This document shows positions 35,265 through 42,729 of a stretch of DNA of 46,756 bases, piece by piece. The DNA lies in NCBI GenBank assembly GCA_016787135.1, contig JAEUVK010000033.1, forward strand, positions 1 through 46,756. The letters run 5' to 3'. The notes beneath the pieces are model-generated. The model did no database searches. It worked only from the letters and a program-made list of their open reading frames with translations, and had not been told where the DNA came from. Source of the DNA: Chitinophagaceae bacterium (GTDB lineage: Bacteria; Bacteroidota; Bacteroidia; Chitinophagales; Chitinophagaceae). The stretch's first letter is position 1, and each line of letters opens with the position of its first letter. Made by a program: the position numbers and the translations under genes.

Positions 35265-36092
35265 TTACATTTTCCCCTCCATAAAACCCAGTTGCTTCAG
35301 GATATCTTTCAGCATTTTCATCCTGACGGTCCACATATTAAAGTCCTTATCCGGCGATTCGATATTCAGCACAAAGAAATAAGGGTGATTATTCTCCTCA
35401 ATCCAGCCTACTAACCATCCGATAGCATTGCCATTCTCTTTAAAACCCCAGCCCGTTTTATACCCAAGACGATAATTGGTGTTGTTTTCAAAGAGCATGG
35501 CCCTTTTTACCATTTCCTGGTAGCTTTTAAAAAAAGGGAGTTGGTCAAAATATAGCTTTTTGACAATCCCCAGTTGCTGATCAGGGGTTATTTTGACCGA
35601 ATTATCCAGCCAGAAACTGTCAACTGCTGACCTTATTATCACTTTTTCTGTATCTGTTTTTGCTCCATATTTTATACTATCCAGCCAGAATTGCATAGTA
35701 TCTTTTCCTACACGCCTTGCCACTTCCTGGTAATAATTAACTGCCGAAACCCGAAATGCTTTATACATGGTCAGGTCCTGGTTCCAGTCAGCTACTCTTC
35801 TCACCACGCTGTCCCACCTGATAACCATGCTATCATTGCTGATCTTGCCAGTTTGTAACCCGATCAGTGAATTAATGATCTTGAATGTTGATGCAGGTAA
35901 ATAACTGCTGTCGCGATAGCGTGATAAGTTGTATACGGTAAATTTGCCTGTTCCGTTATTCATCAGAGCAAAACAGCCCTCTACTTTATTTTCATCAAAA
36001 TATTCCTTTAAGCTGTTATCGGTCTCAACATTATTGGAAGAGCAGGATGCAAATAGAACAACTGTCAGCAGGCAGGCGATAACGGGTCTCAT
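35265..36092 (-). CDS. Class D beta-lactamase-like lipoprotein
   Basis: A 275-residue penicillin-interacting protein of the class D (OXA) type. A lipoprotein signal ends LFASC (Cys17), so it is membrane-anchored. Active-site motifs: S68-T-F-K71 (nucleophile and the lysine that is carboxylated in OXA enzymes), S116-A-V118, W161, and K212-T-G214, all at class D spacing. The YGN motif reads Y142-G-A144, so the Asn is replaced. It is therefore a probable beta-lactamase, though activity could be altered, or it may be a related sensor domain like BlaR/MecR ectodomains. The start is set to ATG 36092, since TAATTTTG (36118-36111) sits just upstream, inside the possible longer frame. Confidence 0.84.
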   Translation of the reverse strand: MRPVIACLLTVVLFASCSSNNVETDNSLKEYFDENKVEGCFALMNNGTGKFTVYNLSRYRDSSYLPASTFKIINSLIGLQTGKISNDSMVIRWDSVVRRVADWNQDLTMYKAFRVSAVNYYQEVARRVGKDTMQFWLDSIKYGAKTDTEKVIIRSAVDSFWLDNSVKITPDQQLGIVKKLYFDQLPFFKSYQEMVKRAMLFENNTNYRLGYKTGWGFKENGNAIGWLVGWIEENNHPYFFVLNIESPDKDFNMWTVRMKMLKDILKQLGFMEGKM

Positions 36093-36110
36093 CTCAAGAA
36101 TAAATTTTAG

Positions 36111-36118
36111 CAAAATTA
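36111..36118 (-). promoter_or_regulatory. Bacteroidota -7 promoter element for the class D beta-lactamase gene
   Basis: On the minus strand TAATTTTG is an exact TAnnTTTG, ending 18 bases before the ATG at 36092. It overlaps the alternative TTG start at 36113, which argues for the shorter frame. Confidence 0.48.
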
Positions 36119-36155
36119 GCGGCTGAACAGGTGTAAACCATCACAATGCCCGTTA

Positions 36156-36680
36156 TCATTGTTTGCTCAGCACTGCTCTTTGATAGGTGGCCACTTTATA
36201 ACTATTTACAGCCGGAGACTCCTCTGTTCCATTACCGGTAGTAGCCACCGGCTTGGCAGAAATGTTATAGAACTCCAGGTTGAGCTTACCATTCTCCATC
36301 CAGTAAGAATTGATGATAGTACTGTTGCCAACAGTAAAAGCACCGCAGAGTTTATTAGCCAACCAGAACTGGTCCAGTACGATGCCATTATGTTCATCAA
36401 TAGCCCAATGACCTTTGGTTGTATCTCTCGCAATCAGTGTATAAGGCCGGTTGTCTTTTGTTTCGCTGCCATAGATCAGTTGCCAGGTGTATAAGTTGGC
36501 CGTATCAGCGGGATGTATTTTCAATTCCATTACGACCTTTTGTGGCTCGTTAGTGTTGCCCTTGAACCATTGCAGTTCGCCTTTCCAGTTGCCTGTCCAC
36601 GTATGAGGAAAGTTCTGGTTTTGAGCATGAACGTGGCATGTAAATACCAGTACCGGGAAGATCAAAAAGAAACAACGCAT
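36156..36680 (-). CDS. Secreted protein of unknown function
   Basis: A 174-residue protein with a signal peptide (MRCFFLIFPVLVFTCHVHAQ). The mature part is beta-rich, with many Trp and Tyr residues: WTGNWKGELQWFKG, TWQLIYGSE, WAIDEHNGIVLDQFW, INSYWMENGKLNLEFYN. I recognise no family; the pattern suggests a small beta-barrel such as a lipocalin-like fold. A longer frame to 36731 runs through a hairpin terminator (36695-36724), so the ATG at 36680 is taken. It is probably periplasmic. No operon partner is evident. Confidence 0.72.
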   Translation of the reverse strand: MRCFFLIFPVLVFTCHVHAQNQNFPHTWTGNWKGELQWFKGNTNEPQKVVMELKIHPADTANLYTWQLIYGSETKDNRPYTLIARDTTKGHWAIDEHNGIVLDQFWLANKLCGAFTVGNSTIINSYWMENGKLNLEFYNISAKPVATTGNGTEESPAVNSYKVATYQRAVLSKQ

Positions 36681-36694
36681 GTTTTTTAGGCTGA

Positions 36695-36724
36695 AAATAA
36701 AAAATCCCGGCATATTACCAGGAT
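36695..36724 (-). terminator. Intrinsic terminator after the small lipoprotein gene
   Basis: On the minus strand ATCCTGG (36724-36718) pairs with CCGGGAT (36710-36704) across a seven-base loop, with one G-U pair, and is followed by a T-rich tract TTTTTATTTT. It lies 29 bases past the stop of the 36753 gene. Confidence 0.75.
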
Positions 36725-36752
36725 GAGACAATCTTTTGGGACAGGAACAGCA

Positions 36753-36881
36753 TTAAAGATAGAATCCGCCCTTTTGCTTGTAGTGCTTATTGCCCTGGCA
36801 GTCCCTTTTTACAGACGCACAGGATGACAACATGAACATTACAACCGCTCCCGCGATGAAGCAAAGCATTAACTTTTTCAT
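36753..36881 (-). CDS. Small lipoprotein, 42 residues
   Basis: A short frame from ATG 36881 to TAA 36753. It encodes a lipoprotein signal MKKLMLCFIAGAVVMFMLSSC with the lipid-bearing Cys21, then a 21-residue mature part that is mostly basic (ASVKRDCQGNKHYKQKGGFYL). A lipobox in a frame this short, a fitting stop and an intrinsic terminator 29 bases downstream make it a probable real gene. Small lipoproteins of the form C-x-x-x-K-R-D-C-x-G-x-x-H are seen in Bacteroidota. Function unknown. No exact promoter box was found. Confidence 0.68.
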   Translation of the reverse strand: MKKLMLCFIAGAVVMFMLSSCASVKRDCQGNKHYKQKGGFYL

Positions 36882-37093
36882 TACTCAGTTTTTTCGGGTC
36901 CAATAAATCAGTTTGGGAATTCCAGAGGAGGGATCGGTAGAATTAGTTCATCACAGGAGAAAACGAAAATAATAATCATATATTGTTTCTCATAGTTTGT
37001 CTCAAAGTTTTTTTACATATTCGCTGAAATCTCTCTTTATCGTAAAAACCCGAATTTGATTACTTTTATAATCTCAAATCAAAACTTCTTGCC
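36882..37093. other. Divergent intergenic region
   Basis: These 212 bases separate two lipoprotein genes on opposite strands. The half nearest the plus gene is AT-rich with long T-runs. TTACTTTTA at about 37058-37066 is one mismatch from the -7 box and may serve the 37094 gene. No RNA gene or repeat was seen. Confidence 0.4.
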
Positions 37094-37684
37094 ATGAAGC
37101 AGTTCATTCTCACCCTGGCGGCTGTAGCTTTTTTGCTCACAGCCTGTAATAACAATACAAAAAAAGTAGAAGCGACCAGCGAGGACGGTAAGACAACTGT
37201 AAGCGCTGATGTAAGCCAGATGCAGCAGGTATCTGAAGAAATGAAAAAGCAATCCGAGGAGTTGCAAAAATTGCCCCCTCTGAGCCTTGATGAATTAAAA
37301 GCTCTTTTACCCGAACAACTGATGACGGCCAAAAGGACCGATTTCCAGACAACTTCAGTAACAGGAGCCGGGTTAGCACATGCAGAATATAAACTCAACG
37401 ACTCGACAGAGCTTGAGCTGAATATTTACGATTGCGGTGGCCCCGGAGGGGCGGGGATCTATAACATGCAATATATGGGTATGCTGAATATTCAGTCAGA
37501 AAGTGAAGGCGAATACACCAAAACGATAGATTTCCGTGGAGGCAAGGCTTTTGAGCATTGCGATAAGCCAAATAACCACTGTACTATCACCTATTTTACC
37601 GGCAAACGTTTTCTTGTATCCATAGAAGGGCATAATGTTCATCCTGACGGATTGAAACAGGCTGCTGGTGAACTGAAAATATGA
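37094..37684 (+). CDS. Lipoprotein of unknown function
   Basis: A 196-residue lipoprotein. The signal MKQFILTLAAVAFLLTAC gives a lipidated Cys18. A short Asn/Lys linker and a predicted coiled-coil helix (about 38-60; VSQMQQVSEEMKKQSEELQKL) lead to a compact C-terminal domain (about 65-196) with GAGLAHAEYKL, LNIYDCGGPGGAGIYNMQYMGMLN, KAFEHCDKPNNHCTITYFTGKRFLVSIEGHNV and three further cysteines. No family is recognised. It is a single gene ended by a hairpin that also faces kbl. Confidence 0.78.
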   Translation: MKQFILTLAAVAFLLTACNNNTKKVEATSEDGKTTVSADVSQMQQVSEEMKKQSEELQKLPPLSLDELKALLPEQLMTAKRTDFQTTSVTGAGLAHAEYKLNDSTELELNIYDCGGPGGAGIYNMQYMGMLNIQSESEGEYTKTIDFRGGKAFEHCDKPNNHCTITYFTGKRFLVSIEGHNVHPDGLKQAAGELKI

Positions 37685-37691
37685 ACTACAT

Positions 37692-37718
37692 AAAGGCCCT
37701 GGTATTCTCAGGGTCTTT
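37692..37718 (+). terminator. Intrinsic terminator between convergent genes
   Basis: AAAGGCCCTG (37692-37701) pairs with CAGGGTCTTT (37709-37718) with one G-U pair and a seven-base loop. It serves the plus-strand lipoprotein gene and may also act on kbl from the other strand, though T-tracts are short. Confidence 0.65.
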
Positions 37719-37721
37719 CGT

Positions 37722-38909
37722 TTATTTCAGCACATCTAACTCCATCCCTACTTTGGTAAAAGCTGCAATGGCTTTATCGAGATGCTTTTGTTCGTGGGCT
37801 GCACTTAGTTGCACTCTTATCCTTGCCTGACCCTTTGGTACGACAGGGAAAAAGAAACCTATTGCATAAATGCCTTCCTCCAGTAATTTACCGGCAAAAT
37901 TCTGCGCCAGTACTGCATCATATAACATGATGGGAACTATTGGATGATCGCCGGGCTTAATGTCAAAACCGGCTTCGGTCATTTTGCTTCGAAAGTATTT
38001 GGTATTGTATTCCAGTTTATCCCTTAACTCAGTGGTTTCTGTCAACATATCGAGCACTGCTATCGAAGCCCCGGTAATAGATGGCGCTAAAGTGTTGCTG
38101 AACAAATAGGGTCTTGACTTCTGACGCAGCATGTCTATTACTTCTTTTTTGCCGGAAGTAAAACCTCCTGAGGCACCACCTAACGCCTTGCCTAACGTAC
38201 CTGTAATGATATCTATTTTGCCCATTACACCCCGGTATTCATGTGTACCTCTCCCGGTTTTTCCTAAAAAACCTGATGAGTGACATTCGTCGATCATGAT
38301 TGCTGCGTCATATTTTTCTGCCAGCTCAACAATCTTATCCAATTGGGCAATGGTACCGTCCATGCTGAATGAGCCATCGGTTACAATAATACGGCTCCGG
38401 CAACCGGCCGCTTCTTTCAGTTTCACTTCCAGGTCAGCCATATTGTTGTGCTCGTAGCGGAAACGCTGTGCTTTACAAAGACGGACCCCATCAATAATGG
38501 AAGCATGGTTCAGTGCATCAGAAATGATCGCATCCTCTTCATTGAACAAAGGCTCGAACACACCTCCGTTGGCATCAAATGCCGCTGCATACAGAATCGT
38601 ATCTTCAGTACCAAGAAATTTCGAGATCTTTTGTTCCAGTTCTTTATGTATATCCTGCGTGCCGCAAATAAAACGAACACTGCTCATCCCATAACCATGT
38701 GAATCAATGGCCTTATGTGCCGCTGCTATCACTTTGGGGTGAGAGGATAGCCCTAAGTAATTGTTGGCACAAAAATTTAATACAGTTTTTCCGTTGACTG
38801 TTATTTCCGCTCCCTGCGGACTGGTGATGATCCTTTCTGTTTTATACAGGCCTGAAACCCTGATCTCTTCCACTTCTTTAGCGATACGGCTGGCAAATTT
38901 TTCGTTCAT
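37722..38909 (-). CDS. kbl: Glycine C-acetyltransferase (2-amino-3-ketobutyrate CoA ligase)
   Basis: A 395-residue PLP enzyme of the alpha-oxoamine synthase family, which cleaves 2-amino-3-ketobutyrate with CoA to glycine and acetyl-CoA in threonine breakdown. Signature parts: NFCANNYLGLSSHP, GYGMSSVRFICGTQ, SDALNHASIIDG, MIDECHSSGF (D207, H210) and GTLGKALGGASGG with the PLP Lys241. Length agrees with E. coli Kbl (398). A frame extension to 38930 adds seven residues that match nothing and is rejected. No threonine dehydrogenase (tdh) gene is nearby. A serine palmitoyltransferase-like role is less likely given the strong Kbl motifs. Confidence 0.92.
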   Translation of the reverse strand: MNEKFASRIAKEVEEIRVSGLYKTERIITSPQGAEITVNGKTVLNFCANNYLGLSSHPKVIAAAHKAIDSHGYGMSSVRFICGTQDIHKELEQKISKFLGTEDTILYAAAFDANGGVFEPLFNEEDAIISDALNHASIIDGVRLCKAQRFRYEHNNMADLEVKLKEAAGCRSRIIVTDGSFSMDGTIAQLDKIVELAEKYDAAIMIDECHSSGFLGKTGRGTHEYRGVMGKIDIITGTLGKALGGASGGFTSGKKEVIDMLRQKSRPYLFSNTLAPSITGASIAVLDMLTETTELRDKLEYNTKYFRSKMTEAGFDIKPGDHPIVPIMLYDAVLAQNFAGKLLEEGIYAIGFFFPVVPKGQARIRVQLSAAHEQKHLDKAIAAFTKVGMELDVLK

Positions 38910-38927
38910 GCAGAATAGTTTAGGCAG

Positions 38928-38935
38928 CAAATATA
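38928..38935 (-). promoter_or_regulatory. Bacteroidota -7 promoter element for kbl
   Basis: The minus strand reads TATATTTG, an exact TAnnTTTG, ending 18 bases before the kbl ATG at 38909. Confidence 0.45.
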
Positions 38936-39118
38936 TTGAGTCGGCTTTTACCCCGTTTACAGGGCAGGCTCAGAAAACAGCCTACCCCCCATTTTTCGCA
39001 TTTCATAGGCCAAAACAGGCGTTTTGTCAACTATTGGCTTTTTTGGAAAAAAACCTGTTTTACTTTTACTGTAACATTTTTTGGCTGATTGTCGTCAAAG
39101 ACTGAAACCACAACCAAC
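38936..39118. other. Divergent intergenic region with AAAACAGG inverted repeat
   Basis: About 180 bases between kbl and the small gene at 39119. It holds AAAACAGG (39012-39019) and its inverted copy CCTGTTTT (39054-39061), and a smaller repeat CAAAAC/GTTTTG (39011-39026). These could be operator sites for the sigma-factor cluster downstream. No RNA gene was recognised. Confidence 0.35.
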
Positions 39119-39322
39119 GTGAAAAAAGGGAATAGCATACGATCACTTTTACTGGCCGCTATCATTGCCGGGGGGTTCCTGGTATTGTGGGCTGCTTCCC
39201 CCGTCAAAGAACACAGTCCCTGCAAGGAATCCATGGAAGGTTGTTGCAAAAAGACCAGCGATGACAACTTCGATAAAATGTCATGGGAAACACTGCCTCA
39301 CCGGTTTTTCTCCTCTCTGTAA
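39119..39322 (+). CDS. Small membrane protein upstream of the sigma factor
   Basis: A 67-residue protein, taken from GTG at 39119 (a TTG at 39089 in the same frame would add ten residues). One membrane helix (about 8-27; RSLLLAAIIAGGFLVLWAAS) is followed by a Cys-containing polar tail: PCKESMEGCCKKTSDD and WETLPHRFFSSL. No family is recognised. It lies 124 bases upstream of an ECF sigma factor in the same direction. The vicinal Cys pair could bind metal or sense redox state, which is speculation. Confidence 0.6.
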   Translation: MKKGNSIRSLLLAAIIAGGFLVLWAASPVKEHSPCKESMEGCCKKTSDDNFDKMSWETLPHRFFSSL

Positions 39323-39420
39323 GCTGATTAAGAAGCATTTGGACCGGCTATTTTTTTCAGCCGGCCTGTAACCTTTTCATAAAATCAATCGTTTAACCTG
39401 AAAATGCGGGTCACCCCCTG

Positions 39421-39428
39421 TATTTTTG
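39421..39428 (+). promoter_or_regulatory. Bacteroidota -7 promoter element for the sigma factor
   Basis: TATTTTTG is an exact TAnnTTTG ending 18 bases before the ATG at 39447. It lies upstream of the shorter start and inside the longer frame, so it supports 39447 as the start. Confidence 0.45.
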
Positions 39429-39446
39429 AAATGTCTTCGGCTGTTT

Positions 39447-39932
39447 ATGACTGAAAGAGAATACAATGAATGTGTAAGGACGTATGCAGACAATGTGTAC
39501 CGCTTTATTCTGAAAAATCTCAAACATGAGGAAGATGCAAGGGATGTCGTACAGACCTCCTTTGAAAAAATGTGGCGCAACCGGGACGAGATAGACCCCT
39601 CCAAGAGCAAATCTTATCTTTTCACGGTCGCCTATCACCAGATGATAGATCATATCCGAAAAGTGAAAAGAATTCAGTTAAAAGAAGAGTTCAGCGAGCA
39701 GACAAGGGTGCAGGACCGCCCGGCCAGCAACCTGAAAAAAGTGCTGGAAGAAGCTCTGAGCCGGCTGAGTGAGACACAACGGTCACTGGTATTATTAAAA
39801 GACTACGAAGGATACAGCTACGATGAAATAGGGCAGATAATGGGCCTGAGTGAAAGCCAGGTAAAAGTGTACCTGCACAGGGCCCGTGTTCAGTTGAAAG
39901 AGTATTTGGTAAAAATTGAAAATGTGATCTGA
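39447..39932 (+). CDS. ECF-type RNA polymerase sigma factor
   Basis: A 161-residue sigma-70 family factor of the ECF group with only regions 2 and 4. Region 2 reads YADNVYRFILKNLKHEEDA then VVQTSFEKMWRN (about 14-50), with SYLFTVAYHQMIDHIRK for promoter melting. Region 4 reads LSETQRSLVLLKDYEGYSYDEI and MGLSESQVKVYLHRARVQLKEYL (about 102-152). A start at 39426 is possible but seven residues longer than the family needs. 28 bases separate it from a membrane protein that looks like its anti-sigma factor. Confidence 0.92.
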   Translation: MTEREYNECVRTYADNVYRFILKNLKHEEDARDVVQTSFEKMWRNRDEIDPSKSKSYLFTVAYHQMIDHIRKVKRIQLKEEFSEQTRVQDRPASNLKKVLEEALSRLSETQRSLVLLKDYEGYSYDEIGQIMGLSESQVKVYLHRARVQLKEYLVKIENVI

Positions 39933-39960
39933 AAGAAGCTACGGGTTAAAAGAAACAAAC

Positions 39961-41082
39961 ATGAAACTCAACCGCCAGAATTACGAAGAGTATTTTATCC
40001 TTTACCTGGATAATGAACTGGGCAGTGAAGACCGCCGGATGGTAGAAGTTTTTGCCAATGAGAACCCTGACCTGAAGGCTGAACTGGATATGCTGCTGCA
40101 AACTAAGCTCTCCCCTGATACTGCTGTCACTTTCGACAATAAAGAATCATTATTGTTCAGCAACAATTCGCCCATCAACCTGAACAATTACGAAGAATGG
40201 CTGCTCTCCTATATAGACAATGAACTGACTGTACATGAAACAGAAGAAGTAGAGAGTTTTGTTGCTAACAACCCGGTTGTCAAAAAGGAACTGGAGCTGT
40301 TCCAAAAGACCAAACTGCAGCCTGAAGTAATTGCACATCCCGATAAAGAATCCTTATACCGCAGGGACGAAAAAGTACGTGTGGTATCGATACGCTGGTG
40401 GCGTATCGCTGCTGCGGCTGTATTGCTCATCGGAATCATTACCACTGCTCTTGTTTTATTGAACAATAAAAAAGATAATGGCAGGAATGATATAGCCAGT
40501 GGTAACCCCAAAACAGAAAAAATAACAGACGATACTAATGCAGGTACAAACCCTGTCATTGCTCCAAAAGAAAACACAAGTACGCAAACAATTGCCGCAA
40601 CGACACCCGGTGAATCAGAGCAACAGGAAAAAGAAACTGGCACCAAAAACGCTGTTGTTACCAAACAACAAAGGGCAAATACTACAAAAGAAAATAAACA
40701 ACAAGCTTTGACTGTTGTACCTGAAGAAAAGGCCCTTGCAAGCAATGATAATGAAAGAAAAGGGGGCAATAATCTTCCTACAACTGAGCTAAACCCTTAT
40801 GCGAATGGCAAACTTGATCCAAAACAAAATGAGATAACAGCCAAAACAGAAGTTACGCCTGAGATTTTAACAACTCCAGATAAAAAAACAGATATAGGCG
40901 CTGTAACAGCTGGCAACCTTCAACCGTCTGAAGAAATAGAACAGCCCACCGGTAAGAAAAACAAACTCCGTGGATTTTTCCGGAAGATCACCCGGACGTT
41001 TGAAAAAAGGACCAATATGAAGGCAACCGATGGAGATGAGGATCGCTTGCTGATCGCCGGGCTGGCCATTAAACTCAATTAA
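39961..41082 (+). CDS. Anti-sigma-like membrane protein with duplicated N-terminal module
   Basis: A 373-residue single-pass membrane protein. Two tandem copies of a ~60-residue module come first: N7-F66 (NYEEYFILYLDNEL, FANENPDLKAEL) and N76-R135 (NYEEWLLSYIDNEL, FVANNPVVKKEL). Each looks like the helical, sigma-binding head of an anti-sigma factor, but without the HxxxCxxC zinc site of ZAS domains. A membrane helix (about 148-167) follows, then a long low-complexity Thr/Lys/Asn/Glu-rich segment (about 170-335) that should be in the periplasm, and a short conserved end (KLRGFFRKITRTFEKR). It follows a sigma factor and precedes an outer-membrane protein. Anti-sigma function is inferred from order and architecture. 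Confidence 0.72.
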   Translation: MKLNRQNYEEYFILYLDNELGSEDRRMVEVFANENPDLKAELDMLLQTKLSPDTAVTFDNKESLLFSNNSPINLNNYEEWLLSYIDNELTVHETEEVESFVANNPVVKKELELFQKTKLQPEVIAHPDKESLYRRDEKVRVVSIRWWRIAAAAVLLIGIITTALVLLNNKKDNGRNDIASGNPKTEKITDDTNAGTNPVIAPKENTSTQTIAATTPGESEQQEKETGTKNAVVTKQQRANTTKENKQQALTVVPEEKALASNDNERKGGNNLPTTELNPYANGKLDPKQNEITAKTEVTPEILTTPDKKTDIGAVTAGNLQPSEEIEQPTGKKNKLRGFFRKITRTFEKRTNMKATDGDEDRLLIAGLAIKLN

Positions 41083-41106
41083 ATTATTTTTAAATCAATA
41101 ACTAAG

Positions 41107-41958
41107 ATGAAAAGGATATTTACACTGTGCGTAACCCTATGCACACTGATGACAGGTTTTGCGCAAACAGACAGCACGGTCAAACAAGCGCCGGACACCA
41201 TCAAGATCGGTGGTATGGTGATCATCCGTGAAAAAGGAAGTCAGCCTGATAAGGAGGAGAATAAAGAAAGAAGGGGGCTTCGCATCACTACAAGGAAAAA
41301 CAGCGATAAACCTTCCAACATCAGCACCAACTGGTGGATCATTGATCTTGGTTTTTCCAATTATGTTGACAATACGGATCCGTCCAGTGCGGCTGCACAG
41401 TCCTTTGCCGGCGATGCTTATGATGGCAATTCCGAATGGGCCAAACTCCGGGCTGGTAAATCAAGAAATGTAAACCTGTGGTTCTTTCAGCAACGTATCA
41501 ACCTGGTCAAACATGCAGTCAACCTGAAATACGGTTTAGGGCTTGAACTGAATAATTATTTTTTTGAAGATACCCGTGTGAAGTTTGAGAAGAATCCTTC
41601 CAGAATCGCATGGGATACAGGTTTGGAAGATGCCAAGAAGAATAAACTCGCAGCCGATTACCTGACCGTGCCGATGATGATCAATTTCAATTTTACTCCC
41701 AAACGCCAGAAAGGATTTGGTTTCAGCGCCGGTGTAAGCGCCGGATACCTTTACAGTGCCCGTCAAAAGACCAAGATGGATGGTGATATCGATAAAACAA
41801 GGAGTGATTTTGGTCTTGAACGCTGGAAATTATCTTATGTAGGCGAATTATTACTGGGCCCTGTAAAACTATATGGAAGCTATGCTTTTAAAAACATGTG
41901 GGAGAAAGGACTTGATATGACACCTTATACCGTAGGATTCCGAATCAGCAGCTGGTAA
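41107..41958 (+). CDS. Outer-membrane beta-barrel protein
   Basis: A 283-residue exported protein. Signal peptide about 1-20 (ending GFAQ), an N-terminal charged region (about 21-75), then alternating beta-strands such as WWIIDLGFSNYVDN, VNLWFFQQRINL, LKYGLGLELNNYFF, LTVPMMINFNFTP, FGFSAGVSAGYLY and a final VGFRISSW, ending in the aromatic residue expected by the BAM machinery. It resembles the PorT/OMP_b-brl group. It lies 24 bases after the anti-sigma-like gene, so the sigma factor, the anti-sigma-like protein and this barrel form one operon closed by a strong terminator. Confidence 0.82.
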   Translation: MKRIFTLCVTLCTLMTGFAQTDSTVKQAPDTIKIGGMVIIREKGSQPDKEENKERRGLRITTRKNSDKPSNISTNWWIIDLGFSNYVDNTDPSSAAAQSFAGDAYDGNSEWAKLRAGKSRNVNLWFFQQRINLVKHAVNLKYGLGLELNNYFFEDTRVKFEKNPSRIAWDTGLEDAKKNKLAADYLTVPMMINFNFTPKRQKGFGFSAGVSAGYLYSARQKTKMDGDIDKTRSDFGLERWKLSYVGELLLGPVKLYGSYAFKNMWEKGLDMTPYTVGFRISSW

Positions 41959-42009
41959 AAACTGCATTACGATCAATATTATTACTGAGAAAAGATTTTT
42001 GTTTTCCAC

Positions 42010-42040
42010 ATCCCGTTGATATAACTCAACGGGATTTTTT
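42010..42040 (+). terminator. Strong intrinsic terminator after the barrel gene
   Basis: ATCCCGTTGA (42010-42019) and TCAACGGGAT (42026-42035) form a perfect 10-bp stem with a six-base loop, followed by T6. It closes the sigma-factor operon. Confidence 0.9.
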
Positions 42041-42158
42041 GTTGCATCATTTTTGCAGACTTCTATGCAATTGCAAAGCCATCGTTAAAACCAATCAATA
42101 CCCGAAATAAAAAATGCCCATGTCCCGTTTTTAATTCCGGATGGTCAAGGACACAGCT

Positions 42159-42728
42159 ATGAAACAATTACTCGTACTCTCGTCGTTTATAACAGGAAGC
42201 AGTTTTCTGATTCTTACTACTTCGCCGTCTTCACCGGAGACGACAAAAAGGTTATTCAAAAGATTGGATGCCGCCAGCAGCCCTGTTGGAAATGTCTCCA
42301 TCATTATTGACAAGTCAGATTACGAATTAAGTGTGTATGATGATAAAGGGTGGTATGCTACTTACCCGGTAGTATTTGGCAACAACAGCCTGGATGATAA
42401 AAAAGTGGCCGGGGATAAAAATACGCCGGAAGGAAATTTCCGCATCAACAGCAAAAGAGTGCATGAAAAATGGTACCGTTTTCTGGCTATTGATTACCCC
42501 ACTAAAGAAAGCTGGGAAAAATTCAACCAGCGGAAACAAAGGGGTGAAATACCCGCCTCCGCCAGTATTGGCGGTTCCATTGGCATACATGGTACCTGGC
42601 CCAATGAGGATTTTGTAATAGACAAATATAAGAACTGGACCCTTGGCTGTATTTCTATGAAACGGGATGATGTGGATGAGATCTATAAATTCACCCCTAT
42701 CGGTACCAGGGTCACGATCAGAAAATAG
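42159..42728 (+). CDS. L,D-transpeptidase (YkuD) family protein
   Basis: A 189-residue exported protein with the YkuD fold. Members cross-link peptidoglycan through meso-DAP or anchor proteins. The N-terminal hydrophobic stretch (about 1-22) looks like a signal peptide. The domain has VSIIIDKSDYELSVYDDKG, KNTPEGNFRI, GGSIGIHGTW (H144) and LGCISMKRDDVDEIY with catalytic Cys164, where relatives often have SHGCIR. An in-frame ATG at 42141 adds six residues; the ATG at 42159 fits the signal peptide better. Its stop is one base from the stop of the convergent hydrolase gene. Confidence 0.88.
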   Translation: MKQLLVLSSFITGSSFLILTTSPSSPETTKRLFKRLDAASSPVGNVSIIIDKSDYELSVYDDKGWYATYPVVFGNNSLDDKKVAGDKNTPEGNFRINSKRVHEKWYRFLAIDYPTKESWEKFNQRKQRGEIPASASIGGSIGIHGTWPNEDFVIDKYKNWTLGCISMKRDDVDEIYKFTPIGTRVTIRK

Positions 42729-42729
42729 T

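Noticed and set aside
40440..40970. Low-complexity Thr/Asn/Lys/Glu-rich segment as a sign of frameshift or foreign DNA
   Set aside because: It stays in one frame from the membrane helix to a conserved end and fits a periplasmic linker.
42066..42075. TGCAATTGCA palindrome before the L,D-transpeptidase gene
   Set aside because: A 10-bp AT-rich palindrome of this type is expected by chance in a window this long.
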